Shown: positions 43,601 to 54,171, counted from the stretch's first letter. The stretch: DNA of 64,000 nt from Chondrus crispus (GCF_000350225.1 NW_005179257.1:16934-80933); one strand, 5' to 3'. Made by a program: numbers and translations. The notes: generated from the sequence alone by a model not told the origin.

Positions 43601-44896
43601 CTAGACCTCTTCCACATAGTCCCCGACTTCCTCCTCCGGCAGCACCTCGCGAGGCTCGCCAGGAGTTACACCGCCGTCCTTCTCCGTTGTAGGGGAAGCA
43701 GAGGTTCCCTTCTCGACGACCCTGTCGGAATTGCCCTCCGCCACAACGCGCAGGGGCGTCTCCCTCGCCGGGGAGACGGCCGCTGAGAGCGACGCGCTCC
43801 GAGGTGCCACGGCGCCCTCTTCTGCGCCGCCCTCCGCCACAAGGCGACGTACCGCAGCCACCATCCGCGGGTTGCGCAGGAGCACCCGCAAGTCCGCCTC
43901 CGACAACTCCGTCGGATGGCGTCCCTCCCCGACCGGGGCCCCTACGCGCGTCCCGGTCGCCTCACCTTCGGCCATCACAACATCCGCCGAAGTTCTACGC
44001 TCGCCGTGCTTGGCCCTCACCCGCACGGGCTCTCGAGCCCCGCGTTCGGGATCGCCCCCGGGAGTCTCCTCCCGGACTCGTACGCGCGTGATTCCGACAC
44101 CACCCCCAGTGGCCTGCTCCGGTCGCCCGCGCATCAGCTCGGGCTGGGTGACGTCCAAGGTCCCGGCCGCGATACGCACCCAGTTGCCCGTTAGCGGGGT
44201 GCCGGCATCATACCTCCGACCTGGGGAGTGATTCCTCACGCGATGATTGTCATAATGGTGCCCTTGGTTATACGGAACCCGAGGCCAGTCAACACTGTCG
44301 TGGATATCCAACAGGGCGAGTAGACGCTCCTGTAGCGCCGCCGACCCCAGTACCCTCGTCAGGTCGAGCCTCCGCAACCACTCCACCACGGCCGTAGGGA
44401 GGACATACAGGCGCCCATCATACGTGGACCAGATGAAGCGCTTGGCTATAATCGCGATCCACTCACTCAGGAACACCATCCATTTTGGCGACTGAGGATC
44501 TTCCATCATGCCGAGGCCATAGTACAGTAGGCACAGAGGGAGCTCAGCTATGAAGTCCGCCGGGACTTCATACTGATCAAACCACGTCGGTACCTCGGGG
44601 TACTGAGTGTGCAACGTCTCTCGCTCGAACGAGGTTACCTCGACCCACTCATAGGCGATGAATACCCCCATTCGGTTTCTCATACGACGCTCGAATTTCA
44701 GCTCCCCATGCATCACGGGATCTCGCCGCCTCTCCAATTCGACGTCATAGCCGGGGGGCATCAACGGAGTGTCCCAGGCCATCAACGAGACTGAGGGTAC
44801 CTCCTCCCTATCGCGGAGACCCTCCATTACCCGCCGTAAATTAGCGACATAACCCCGGTCCGCCTCCGACCTGTACGCCCACGTGTCGAGCCCCAC
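43601..44896 (-). CDS. Antisense ORF in chromovirus, main part
   Basis: A 431-codon frame runs opposite to gag-pol between the chromodomain and the 3' LTR. Residues 1-215 look globular, with many Trp, Tyr and Leu (for example EVPTWFDQYEVPADFIAELP and PKWMVFLSEWIAIIAKRFIW). Residues 225-431 are Gly/Arg/Glu-rich, disordered and acidic at the end. It begins at a GTG after an in-frame TAA, so its true N-terminus probably lies in the overlapping frame to the right (44827-45261), reached by a frameshift near 44,890. The opposite-strand frames here are low-complexity, so the antisense frame is the coding one. I recognise no family. Antisense ORFs in the same position are known from some plant Ty3/gypsy groups. 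Confidence 0.6.
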   Translation of the reverse strand: MGLDTWAYRSEADRGYVANLRRVMEGLRDREEVPSVSLMAWDTPLMPPGYDVELERRRDPVMHGELKFERRMRNRMGVFIAYEWVEVTSFERETLHTQYPEVPTWFDQYEVPADFIAELPLCLLYYGLGMMEDPQSPKWMVFLSEWIAIIAKRFIWSTYDGRLYVLPTAVVEWLRRLDLTRVLGSAALQERLLALLDIHDSVDWPRVPYNQGHHYDNHRVRNHSPGRRYDAGTPLTGNWVRIAAGTLDVTQPELMRGRPEQATGGGVGITRVRVREETPGGDPERGAREPVRVRAKHGERRTSADVVMAEGEATGTRVGAPVGEGRHPTELSEADLRVLLRNPRMVAAVRRLVAEGGAEEGAVAPRSASLSAAVSPARETPLRVVAEGNSDRVVEKGTSASPTTEKDGGVTPGEPREVLPEEEVGDYVEEV

Positions 44897-45261
44897 GCTC
44901 GCGGGACCAACCGATTACACGGCGTACGGCGAATGCGATGCCGGAGAAAACTCACGAACGCTTCACGCGACTCGGCGTCCGTCCGCCGACATTCGGGGCG
45001 CAATAATTCCCTCTCCACGACCAATCCGTGGGTAAAATCGCGGGAGAACACGGCTTGCAAACTAAGGTCACCCGGGAGCTCGCCCGACGCAGTGGCGTAC
45101 GCACGGACTAGCTCCGGATCTCGCAGACCCTCCGCCGAGAGGAAGGGAGCCCTCTCGAACAGGAGGGGGGCGTCGCTCATGGTTCGCCCCCACAACTCGC
45201 TCGGTCGAGGCCACACTCCGCCATCTCGGGCGTATATCCCCACGTACATGGCGCCCTGCAT
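44827..45261 (-). CDS. Antisense ORF in chromovirus, N-terminal part
   Basis: This 144-codon frame starts at the ATG at 45261 (MQGAMYVGIYARDGG...) and is complex in composition until about residue 120 (RRTPCNRLVPRAWG). Its last residues become Arg/Gly/Thr repeats, as if out of frame. At that point the 431-codon frame takes over with GLDTWAYRSEADRG. One indel near 44,880-44,910 would make a single protein of about 560 residues. The start lies about 125 bp from the 46-bp repeats and 374 bp from the 3' LTR, which may hold an antisense promoter. Confidence 0.5.
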   Translation of the reverse strand: MQGAMYVGIYARDGGVWPRPSELWGRTMSDAPLLFERAPFLSAEGLRDPELVRAYATASGELPGDLSLQAVFSRDFTHGLVVERELLRPECRRTDAESREAFVSFLRHRIRRTPCNRLVPRAWGSTRGRTGRRRTGVMSLIYGG

Positions 45262-45386
45262 CGGACACCAGCTGACTATACTCGCCGGCTACACTCGCGA
45301 GGCGTACGAACACACTCGACCACCCCGTAGTCGGAACACCTTCCGCTCCGCCGACGGGTCATATCGAGCTTAGACCCGGGACACTT

Positions 45387-45590
45387 ACGCCACTTGGCGG
45401 AAATCGATTCGGTCATCTGCCCGGGGTGCTGTACGCCACTTGGCGGAAATCGATTCGGGCATCGACCCGAGATACTGTACGCCAATTGGCGGAAATCAAT
45501 TCGGGCATCCACCCGAGATACTGTACCCACTAGGCGGAAATCAGGGCGGTCATCGACCGGGATACTGTACGCATACTTAGCGAAATCGCC
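45387..45590. repeat. 46-bp tandem repeat, four and a half copies
   Basis: Copies start at 45387, 45433, 45479 and 45525 (the last is 44 bp), with a decayed partial copy from 45569. Each includes a ggcggaaatc core and ends in tactgt or a close variant. It lies upstream of the antisense ORF start and just before the 3' LTR. Confidence 0.92.
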
Positions 45591-45621
45591 GGGAATACAG
45601 TTCGCGGGGACGCTCTACTCT

Positions 45622-45631
45622 GAGAGGGGGG
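45622..45631 (+). promoter_or_regulatory. Chromovirus polypurine tract
   Basis: gagagggggg lies 3 nt before the 3' LTR, the expected primer site for plus-strand synthesis. Confidence 0.75.
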
Positions 45632-45634
45632 CTA

Positions 45635-46365
45635 TGTAGTGCACTGTTACGCCTCCCTCAATCGCGAGGCTTACGCGGGATGCCACCCTCCCGGGTGCGC
45701 ATCCCACGTGTTACCATACGTATGATCGTGTACATGTACCACGTGTAATCGTGTAACTACCCACCCAGGCATGGCCGGGTGTAAGCCCTGTCGAAGTACG
45801 GACAGTCTGTCACTCCACGTCTAGGCGTGTCGATTCCCACGTGTAGGCGGGTATCATAACCCTATACAGGGGGAATTGCGTACTGTACAGCGCTGAGGCT
45901 GGTACGCCGGTAATTATTGCCGTGTTCTAATTAATTAATTAATAATAATAATAATTATTATTATTATTACGACGTCGACTAGTATATAGTCGACGCTCGA
46001 CCCTAAGTAAAGACGGCACGAAGCTTTGGGTCTAGAACTCGGGTTTTTGGAACGGAGTCGTAGCCTCGCGTCGGTCCCCGTCCCACGACGGTACCCCGCG
46101 AGCCATCTACGTCCCGATTCCCTCCTGTCTCTACCGCGCGCGTCGTCCCGCCAAGCCCGACTCTCCGCGCGACAGCTGTCTCTACCGCTCCGCCCCTCCT
46201 AGGCTCTGTTTTCCCACTTTTTTCCTTACTTTCCCTACTGCGCTTCGCGCCCGGCCCCGTACCGGTCCCTTACGGGTGGTCTCCCGATAACCCCCCTACA
46301 CGCGCCCCCCGAACGCGCGCGCTCTGCCAGAGGGGGATCCCACCCTTCCCCCTCAGTGCACGACA
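45635..46365 (+). repeat. Chromovirus 3' LTR
   Basis: The LTR is 731 bp and almost identical to the 5' copy. By eye there are about four substitutions (three of them C/T) and two short indels, one in the AAT/ATT triplet run. GTACTGTAC is at 45880-45888. Confidence 0.95.
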
Positions 46366-47339
46366 TCCAGTTGCGGAATTCCAAGTGCCCTTCTTCGCTG
46401 CTCTTTGGCCAGTCGGAGATGTCCTCGAGAAGTTAACGTTGACATCATGAAGCACTCTCTCAAATAAATCCTTTTCTGGAATGGTGCCTTCGGATCCATC
46501 TGACTCGGGTGAGTCGTTGTGGTGGGTGTCGTTCACCTGGAGGCTATTATCCCTCTGGTAACATACTTCTGCAAGTACCAGTTGAACGCTGGCGGACATT
46601 GCCCTCTTTTTCTTCGCGTAATTCTCAAGCTTGCTCGATGCTGCTTTAGCAACATTCAAAGGATTGGGGCAGTCTTTCAACATATGGTTGGGATTGCCAC
46701 AGTTAAAGCATCTGGAACCAGACAGGGGATCGAACTTTGGCACCTTCGAATTAGTTCCAGATGAAACTGCTCGACGTCCGCGTGTGTTAACTTGCGGAGG
46801 TTTGCGGCCATAGCGACCCTGACTTGTATACAACATACCATGTATGTCCTCACCATTAGCTACAGCATCACTTTGGTGACCCGCGACTTTGTCGCGAAGC
46901 TTAGCAACTTTGGATTCCTTCTCGAGCTGCAGGACGTTTTCAAATATAGTTTTCATATAACTCTTCGAAGGAAAGACTGTTTGTGCCGATAGGAGTGAGA
47001 GGATCTTTAGACTATTCGTAACCCACCACAGCATTGTGGAGGAACTCTATCTTATGAGCTTCCCCTCGATGCGAGGCGGGGGCTGGTCGGGCAAGATTGT
47101 TGATGATATTATGGACTTTATCCAAAGCCTCTGATACCTCGAATCCCTCAGAGATAAACTTGGTAAGTCGTGAGGTATTAAGGTAATTCTTAAACTTCGT
47201 CTGGCGCACCTTCGACTTATATTCAGACTCGATAATGTCTACAGCTTGGTTAAAGCTGGTCGCGTATCCGTCTACCTTGTCAAGGTAAAAACGTTTCGGA
47301 TCCTGTCTTAGTAGATTATGCATATATTGAAGCTTCTGA

Positions 47340-47388
47340 GTTTGGCTGAGACCATAATCACGTTTGTTTGGCTGAGACCATAATCACG
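47340..47388. repeat. 23-bp direct duplication in copia gag (period 26)
   Basis: The same 23-bp word occurs at 47340-47362 and 47366-47388. A period of 26 is not a multiple of three, which explains the gag frame change here. Confidence 0.9.
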
Positions 47389-47897
47389 AGTTATTTGCTT
47401 ATATGCGTCGACGAACTCCATCCAACATTCACCAATTGCTCCAGAAATTTTTCTGTCTTTCTCCTTAAGGCGCATGGCGACATTGTGGGCGAACTTGTCG
47501 ATAGAACTTCCTCGAGAATTGGAGGCTTCGGTTGCGGAAGGGGAGACAGATATTGGAGTGCGCGGATGGTTGACGTTCTCTCTATTACGACGACCTGCTT
47601 CCATGACGCTTTGAACTATATCAACTGCAGCCTGCTTGTCTTTCTGCTCCTCATAGACATTAGTGGCTAATGTCATCATGATGCGACGAGATGAATGTTG
47701 GGTTAAATTACAACCTTTAGTGTCTAAGTAATTGCGTAGCTCCGGATAAATTGAGGGGAGTGCACGAAGTTCCTTGCTGAATAGCACTGCAGGAGGAAAG
47801 AAGTCTGCGAGAGAGCGAAGTAAAGTCACACCCTCCTGACCAGAGTCGTCAAGGAGGCGCATAGACGTTACGAATCCCCTTTGAATTTCATTAAGAC

Positions 47898-48598
47898 TGT
47901 AGTATAACCCCCCCTGGGGCCTGTTTAGTTAGATTAGATCAACAACAGGATCCCCTACTGTAGAGCTCGACGCTCTACAGTACAACCGCACGTGTCCACG
48001 TGTACACCACGGGGACAAGAGACACGCGCATACACGTGCACACGTGTACCACGCGCGAACGAAGCGCGCACGCACCACGGGTAATACGTGTACTGTCAGC
48101 CTCGACATAGCTGACAGCATTACAGTGCAGGCCGACCTGCACTACAGTAGTCCACTACAGTACCTCGGTACTGTAGTGTTATGATAGATTGTTTTGTATA
48201 TTAAATATGGTGCGGACCGACGGCGGCGGGGAGGGACAAGCACGGGCTGGTCCTCAACCGACCGCCAAGGTCAGTCCACCCAGCTTATTCTAAACGTCGC
48301 CTTCGCTCTTCGCGCGCGTTTAGTCGGAGCCGAGCCGGAGTGGACGCGCAGCACGCGAGCGAGCACGGAACCGCCTCCGCCCGTCAGCACTGGTACGTCA
48401 CCCAGTGCTGCTCCGGGGCGTCGAGGCGTCGATCCGCTCGTGCGTGCGCGCGTCCCTGCTCGCTCCCGCTCTACCACCGCTACCTGGGCCCGAGCCCGGT
48501 TCCGTAGCTGGTTGACCCGCTTCACCCCTTCTCCGATCCGGGGTCTACAGGTCGAACTGCGCATACACCTCCAGTCGTCTGGGGGTGTTTATGCTACA
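47898..48598. mobile_element. Second solo LTR, in copia gag
   Basis: This 701-bp sequence begins TGTAGTATAACC and ends TTTATGCTACA, flanked by the perfect duplication AAGAC (47893-47897 and 48599-48603). Removing it with one duplication copy rejoins gag in frame. It contains a CGTG/CACG-rich block and a GC-rich half. Its sequence differs from the other two LTR types, so it is a third family or a distant subfamily. Confidence 0.9.
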
Positions 48599-48757
48599 AA
48601 GACCAGAGAACGCTGAAGCGGATAGTGTTTGCATAAAGACGTAGGCATCTGCCGAGCCCTCTCCTCCTTCTAGGAATGACGAGTCACTGGCTAGATTGGT
48701 CATGACGTATTGCGCAAGTAGCACAAAGGCGTTGTCCGGTAAGCACAAGTTTGTTCA

Positions 48758-49820
48758 ATCTTCTCGGGTCCTCTACCCTTGGGTATTCTTGTTAGGGTAC
48801 AGCCCTCGGTGCCTGTAGCTCCAACAGGTAGAGAAAGTCCGACTTTCGGCGCCCGGAGATCGTCCGGGACGATTAACGACTTCAGCTGTCTACTAACTCC
48901 CGCGTTAGAGGAGCAGGCCCGACGATCCTTACGTGAAGTCCACAGCAACCAGCGAACTGGTTCGGGCTGTCTGGTCACTTGCAGGAAACTTGCGCGACGT
49001 CGGATACAAAATAGAGCGAGAACAACTACTCAGCGCACGACACCCCCTTCAATTCCCACGCCCGGAAACACCAGGTCTTTCGACCGTACACCGTTATCCG
49101 CCCCGAAGGACCGGTGGGGCTCCAGCCAGAGAAGTGCACACCAGGTTCAAGTCGCCAGCTCGCGTCACCGGTTTCCCGGGTCTACCGCTCTCGAGCAAAG
49201 TGTTCGACACTCTATTTGTCTCCGATCCCAACAGTTACCAATGACAACTCCTTCAGTCCCAAAAAATCCGGCGGTGAGACGGCGACACAGTGAAGTTGCG
49301 GCTGCGGCGCGGTGCAGCGGTAATATGGAGATGGCATAGCGGCGGTGGGGTTGCGACGCGCGGCGATGCGGCGGCAGTACGGCAGCGGCGCAGCGGACTG
49401 GTGGCGACGCGGCGGCGGTGTGGTAAAAACCCGGCGGTGGTGTGGTGGTAGCCCGGCGGCGGTGTGGCAGCAACGGCGCGGCGACGCGGTGGCGGTGTGG
49501 TAAAAACCCGGCGGTGGTGTGGTGGTAGCCCGGCGGCGGTGTGGCAGCAACGGCGCGGCGACGCGGTGGCGGTGTGATTGAGGCGCGACGGCGGATTGGT
49601 AGCAGAGGCGCAGCGACGCGGCGCGGTGTGATTGAGGCGCAGCGGCGATGTGACAGAAGCAGCGCGGCGACGCGACGGCTGTGTGGTTTGGAGAAACCTT
49701 AGTCACAGTTATTCCACGTAACGAAATTGATTTTTGATTGATTTTGCACAAAATTGGATAAATAGAATTGGCGGCACGAACTTGCCCTCTGAATAATTCC
49801 CAGATTTCTTGATTCGCGAA
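48758..49820. other. Copia 5' leader with GC-rich minisatellite
   Basis: This is internal copia sequence between the right LTR and gag. No frame is supported: the 179-codon minus frame at 49212-49751 is a translation of the GCGGCGGTGTGG-type repeats (49280-49690). I could not identify a convincing primer-binding site next to 49820. Confidence 0.6.
49414..49567. repeat. 77-bp perfect tandem duplication
   Basis: Two identical 77-bp units (49414-49490 and 49491-49567) lie within a longer degenerate array of GGCGGTGTGG-like words. Confidence 0.93.
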
Positions 49821-50152
49821 TGTAGAAATACTGAAAAATCAGGCTGGAAAATACAGTAATTAGAAAAACGGTGACACCGACGAACAGTGTTTTAATCATC
49901 CAGGTCTTCCGACGGACGGAAGCTACTGACCTTGATGTGTTGTGTGTATCTGCTTTTTCGCTGGGCTCTTCATTCTTTTCGCTAGTCGAGTCAGAAGCCT
50001 ACCCTTTTATACTACCCCAACCCAGTTCGCTCACATAAACCAAATTGCGAGGAACTACAATACGACCATAAAAGATCGTTATACTCTCATACAAACAATA
50101 CTAAATCATCAATAGGAAGTGAAAGTTCAGTCCCACATAGCAAGTCATCACT

Positions 50153-50317
50153 GCGTCAGTGTACGCAGTATGTTAAGCGGGTGAAGAATCATCCGGTGAG
50201 TAGCGAGCGGCCTTGACAGTGTAATGACAGTATGCCGAGCGTCGCCGTCGTCGTCCCACTTTTAAGCCCTTCTCCGAGGCCACCGTCTCCGTTCTGGGGC
50301 ATGTCTGTTTCTCTTTC
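50153..50317 (+). repeat. DIRS-like terminal direct repeat, left copy
   Basis: It begins gcgtcagtgtacgcag and ends tttctcttt. It matches 54006-54171 at roughly 90% by eye, including gcgggtgaagaatcatccgg. Confidence 0.9.
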
Positions 50318-50391
50318 TGAGAATTTCCCCCTCCACTTCTCGGGCGGTGACACATTCTGCGTAGCACCCACAGCGTGCTAAAGAGAATCCC

Positions 50392-51042
50392 ATGGCCGAT
50401 AACAACGACTGCAAGCACCCGCTTACGGCGGGGGTGGCGGTGCAGGTCGCGTGGGCGACTGAAAAGCTGGAACGTCGTGATTACGGCGCGGTCGTCATGG
50501 AATTGAATTCTCTCAAGTTGGTTGGCGAGGGGAGTGTGTTTGAAAGGGGGCCTCACGTGTCGGTAACCCATATGGGGTAATTTCAGCCCCCTACAGAGGC
50601 AGTCCTCTCCGAGCTGCGGTCTAAGGACCGACGATCCGCGAAAGAATGGGAGTACGTCAACGCGGCAGGAGTGTGGACGGAGCTTGGCCTGGCTGCGTCG
50701 GAAGTGGCTAAGGGACAATATGGAGACCTGTAAGATCTCGGGAAGAGGTTTGCTTTGGCGCAGAACTCGTTCAAGGCTGCGTTGGAGGTATTGTCGATGC
50801 GCGCCCAGTACTTCCAGGATCTGACGGATCAAGGAGTTGAGATGGCAAGACAGATGTCCTGTCTTGTCGAACAGGGACAGGAGGCGGTGTTCTCCGAATC
50901 TTACCGTACAGCACGGGAGGCCCTCACATCTAAGTTGGAGATTGAGGCCGCAAAGCAGCTCGCCAAGGCAAGATTGGAGAGGGCGAGCGGACGCGGCTAT
51001 GGGGATGGGGGCGGGCCCCGATGGCCCGCCCAGTCAGAGTGA
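50392..51042 (+). pseudogene. DIRS-like gag ORF with two in-frame TAA
   Basis: The frame is open from the ATG at 50392 to 51042, except for TAA at 50578-50580 and 50731-50733. The product is helical and charged (DYGAVVMELNSLKLVGEG; FQDLTDQGVEMARQMSCLVE) and ends Gly/Arg-rich. Position and composition fit a DIRS gag. It overlaps the start of the RT frame. Confidence 0.65.
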
Positions 51043-51059
51043 CGGGCGCCCTAAGGGGC

Positions 51060-53055
51060 AAAGCAGGAGCAAAGTGTCCGGGGGACTACTGTTGTGGCGA
51101 GGGACGTCTACGAGGGCCGACGTATGGTCATCGGAGCTCAAGGCGTCGGACTATCTCGTCCGGGCATTACGATACGGTATCCGGGACATGCCCGGGAAGC
51201 CGTTTACGGATGGATTGATGCTGTCGGAACTCCCCGAGGCGGAAGAAGACACGGCATTTGCGACGAAGGACTTGGAGGAAGGACGTTTGCGAGGGGTGTA
51301 CGAGAAGATCGGGTGGGAAGATGCGCAGGGAATTTTGGCCGCGGGAAAGATGGTTTCTTCGGCGTTTGTTGTGTGGCAAGGGGAGGGAGCGGAACGGAAG
51401 GGGAGGTTTGTCATCCACTTCCACCGGCAGAGCAAGCACTGCCCGAAGGGGAGCATCAAGATGGAGACAAATCCCTCGTTCGCGGCGGACATTCAGAAGA
51501 ACGACATGTTGATGTAATGGGATGTGCAGAGTGGATACCGGCACTTCTACGTGCATCCGGACATGCGCGACCTCTTCGTGTTCGGCTACGGGGGTTGTTT
51601 CTACCGTTGCGCCGCTCTCCCCTTTGGATGGGGCGCTCTGTGCTGTGGTTCACCAGGTTGTTCCGCCCTCTGGTGCGCTACATGCGGGAGAAATTGGGCT
51701 ACAGGGTGCTGCCGTATATCGACGACTTTTTGGTAGCACCTTGTCGGTATGGGCGCCCTTCTACACGGGAGGATTGCAAAAGGGCGCGGAAGCGGCTCTC
51801 GGCGCTGTTTGGAAGGTTGGGTATTGTGCACCATCAAACGAAGGGTTGTTGGGAAGGGAGTCGCCAGCTGGATCACCTAGGGATGCACACGGGCACGGAA
51901 GCGATGAAAGTCTATGTGTCGGATGCCAAAGTAAGAAAGGAGCGTGCGCTGGGAAGAGGATCTTGTTGTTGGCTCAGAGGAACAGACGGTTGGTGTCGGT
52001 CAGGTTGCTACGGCATTTCTGCGGCGTGTGCGTTTCATTGTCACTCGCCGCACCCCTCGCCCGCTTTCACACGCGCTCCATATACTTTGACATGTCTCTC
52101 GCGGGACGCAAGGAGCGAGGATCAAGTTGGAAGGTGGCACGCCGGAGCAAGCTCGCAAGCTCCAGGTGGTGCTGCCTGAAACCTATCCGCAACGACGAGG
52201 CGCGAAGCGCACGGGGGTGCGGGGCGGAGCCACGGCATGGTATCCAGGCTTGATGGATGGCGACAAAAGAGTATCCCAAGGAGCCGGTCAGATGAGGGGG
52301 CGAGACGCCGAAACCAGTCAGTTGGGGGAGAGAGGTGGGAAGGTGCGGTTGAGTCGGCAGTCGCTCAGGGACCTTCGTTATTGGCCTTCATTAATCAGGG
52401 GGCAGGACGCGATCTCGTGCGACTCGACCCCCACCTGGCGATGCACAGCGACGCAGCAGATCTGGGCTACGGCGGCACGTTGGGATTCGATATGGGGCAA
52501 GGATTGCCGGGTTTGTGGGAGGGTCGCGGTTTCTGCAAGGCGGACCATCGAGCGCAGTCGATTACTTTGCGAAAGTTGAAAGCCGTCCGTCACCTGTTAT
52601 ACCGACACTTCGCCCACTACGTAGCCAACCCCCGGGTGCGACGAATCCTGTTGCACGAGAACAACCAGGCCGTGGTCTACATCCTCAACGCGATGGATTC
52701 GACGTCGAAGGAGATGATGACGGAACTGCGGAAGTGGGAAGCTCTCCTACGAATATTGGGCGTGCACCTAGAGGCGCGTTGGATTCCGTCCGCCGTCAAC
52801 CGCTTCGCCGACACACTGTCCCGCACGTGGGACCCAGGCGATGTTCGTGCAACTTCGGAAGTGATACAATCCATACAGGCGGAGTATGGTGTGGATCACG
52901 TGGTGTTCAAGTACCGGCCGCTGGGGGAGACCATGGTGGCGCGACGGAAGTACCTATCGACGCAGATGCAAGAGGATTGTGGAGACGGGAAGGGGCGGCT
53001 ATGGAATCCGCCCTTCGACCTGATAGCGGTGGTGGTTCGCAAAATCGAGGCGTAG
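51060..53055 (+). pseudogene. DIRS-like reverse transcriptase / RNase H, several breaks
   Basis: The RT N-terminal region (WSSELKASDYLVRALRYG) ends at a TAA (51515-51517), after which the same frame continues WDVQSGYRHFYVHPDMRD and ALPFGWG. A frameshift near 51,630 moves to the frame carrying the catalytic YIDDFLVAP. Another shift near 51,970 leads to LLRHFCGVCVSLSLAAPLARF. A third near 52,240 enters RNase H with HSDAADLGYGGTLG, ITLRKLKAVRHLL and WIPSAVNRFADTLSR, typical of DIRS elements. It ends at a TAG (53053-53055) after which the frame remains open. All major catalytic motifs survive despite at least three indels. Confidence 0.85.
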
Positions 53056-53997
53056 GGTGGTCCGGGTGTCTTGTTAGCTCCGAATTGGGCGGCGCAAGCA
53101 TGGTACGCGCGCTTGCGCGAGTTAGCGTATCTCGTTCAGGTCATGCACCCAGGCGCCGATTTTCTGCGGCTGGTCGGCAGAAAGGGCAAAGGGGACGCTT
53201 GGCCGATGGTTGTCGCACAGATCGGATAGGGGAGAGTTGGAAAGAGGGGATTGTTGCTTCGGTGTTTTCAAGAGTGGTTACGGATACGCCTACTTGGGGC
53301 GCCGCGGAGGCAGCGTCGCTGTTGGCCAACTCCGGTTGGAGGAAGCGCACGTGGACGAACCGATCGAGTCAGATTTGTAAGTGGCTGGATTCCTGCGATG
53401 AGGAGCTATTGATGCCGCTGCCGACGGAAGAAGGGGATGTTCTCGCAGACATTGGCTACTTGTCACTCGAAGTAAGGGTGAGTGCTGTCTCAGCGTTGCA
53501 ATACGTCTCGGCAGTGTCGCGGTATCATATCAGCCATGGGTATGCGTCCCCCAACTTGACCCTCTCAGTCAAGGACTTGTTACAAGCCTTCGCAAACAAA
53601 GAGGAACAGACCGACCCCGATCATTTGATCCAGGTTGGATGCCCTACTACTTCGACGGTTTTCAATGCCCCCGGTATCCGCGGGCTCTTCGATCTAAGTC
53701 CTAACAACCGCTTGGGTACTGCTCGCCTCGCTCCCGCTGTGTCCCGGGCGCTCGGGCTCATGAACGCTGTCCCGCCGTCTGGTGCCTACTATGGCTGTCA
53801 TAGTCCGCGCATCGGGGGGGGGGGGTAATGAGCTCCTCAATTTACATTCCGCGAAGCTTTGGATTATGCACGGTCTTGATTGGTCGTCTGAACGGATGTT
53901 TTCCGTTTACTTCGACAGCCGCATTGTTATCACCGCCATGTCGGAGTGGTTTTTTGGCCACCTTCGCGCTGCGCCTGTGGCCCCTCCGCTTTAACTG
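53056..53997 (+). pseudogene. DIRS-like tyrosine recombinase, truncated and frameshifted
   Basis: The N-terminal DNA-binding part reads through SWKEGIVASVFSRV, WLDSCDEELLMPLPTEEGDV and ALQYVSAVSRYHISHGY. The catalytic end has HSPRIGG, the conserved H-x-x-R box, followed by a run of twelve G (53814-53825) that shifts the frame. It then continues LHSAKLWIMHGLDWSSERMF and VYFD with a candidate nucleophile Tyr. The segment that should hold the first catalytic Arg is short or missing. The homopolymer length may be a sequencing artefact. Confidence 0.7.
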
Positions 53998-54005
53998 GAA
54001 CCTTC

Positions 54006-54171
54006 GCGTCAGTGTACACAGCATCTGTATGCGGGTGAAGAATCATCCGGGGAGTAGCGAGCGCCCTTGACAGTGTAATGACAGTATGCCGAGCCTCGCC
54101 GTCGCTGTCCCACTTATAAGCCCTTCTCCGAGGTCACCGTCTCCGTTCTGAGGCATGTCTATTTCTCTTTC
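54006..54171 (+). repeat. DIRS-like terminal direct repeat, right copy
   Basis: This is the second copy of the left-end repeat, after the recombinase gene. It is followed by a 188-bp tail to the insertion boundary, in which atgtctatttctctttt is repeated once more. Confidence 0.9.

Larger units (their letters stand above)
35031..46365 (+). mobile_element. Ty3/gypsy chromovirus, 11.3 kb, nearly complete
   Basis: The element has paired LTRs of 727 and 731 bp. Its coding order is gag, protease, reverse transcriptase, RNase H, integrase, chromodomain, then an antisense ORF. Flanks are TTCAG (35026-35030) and TCCAG (46366-46370), a 5-bp target duplication with one change. Removing the element restores the copia frame. 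The LTRs differ by about four substitutions and two small indels, which suggests a recent insertion. Three in-frame stops interrupt gag-pol, so this copy is probably inactive, though all catalytic motifs remain. Confidence 0.95.
46371..48754 (-). pseudogene. Copia gag, split by a solo LTR and a frameshift
   Basis: Gag is read from about 48754 (ATG at 48703) to the solo LTR at 48598. It continues after it from 47892 in the same frame (...SASAFSGL then NEIQRGFVTSM). It then crosses a 26-bp tandem duplication near 47340-47388 that shifts the frame, continues as KFKNYLNTSRLTKFISEG, and changes frame again near 47,020. The nucleocapsid zinc knuckle CFNCGNPNHMLKDC has standard CX2CX4HX4C spacing. 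The frame then runs through an acidic region into the protease beyond the chromovirus. An in-frame TGA at 48755-48757 marks the 5' limit; the original start may have been further upstream. Confidence 0.85.

Noticed and set aside
43731-44231. 166-codon sense-strand ORF in the chromovirus 3' region
   Set aside because: Low-complexity shadow of the antisense frame, which has the globular composition.
49212-49751. 179-codon minus-strand ORF
   Set aside because: It is a translation of the GC-rich minisatellite.
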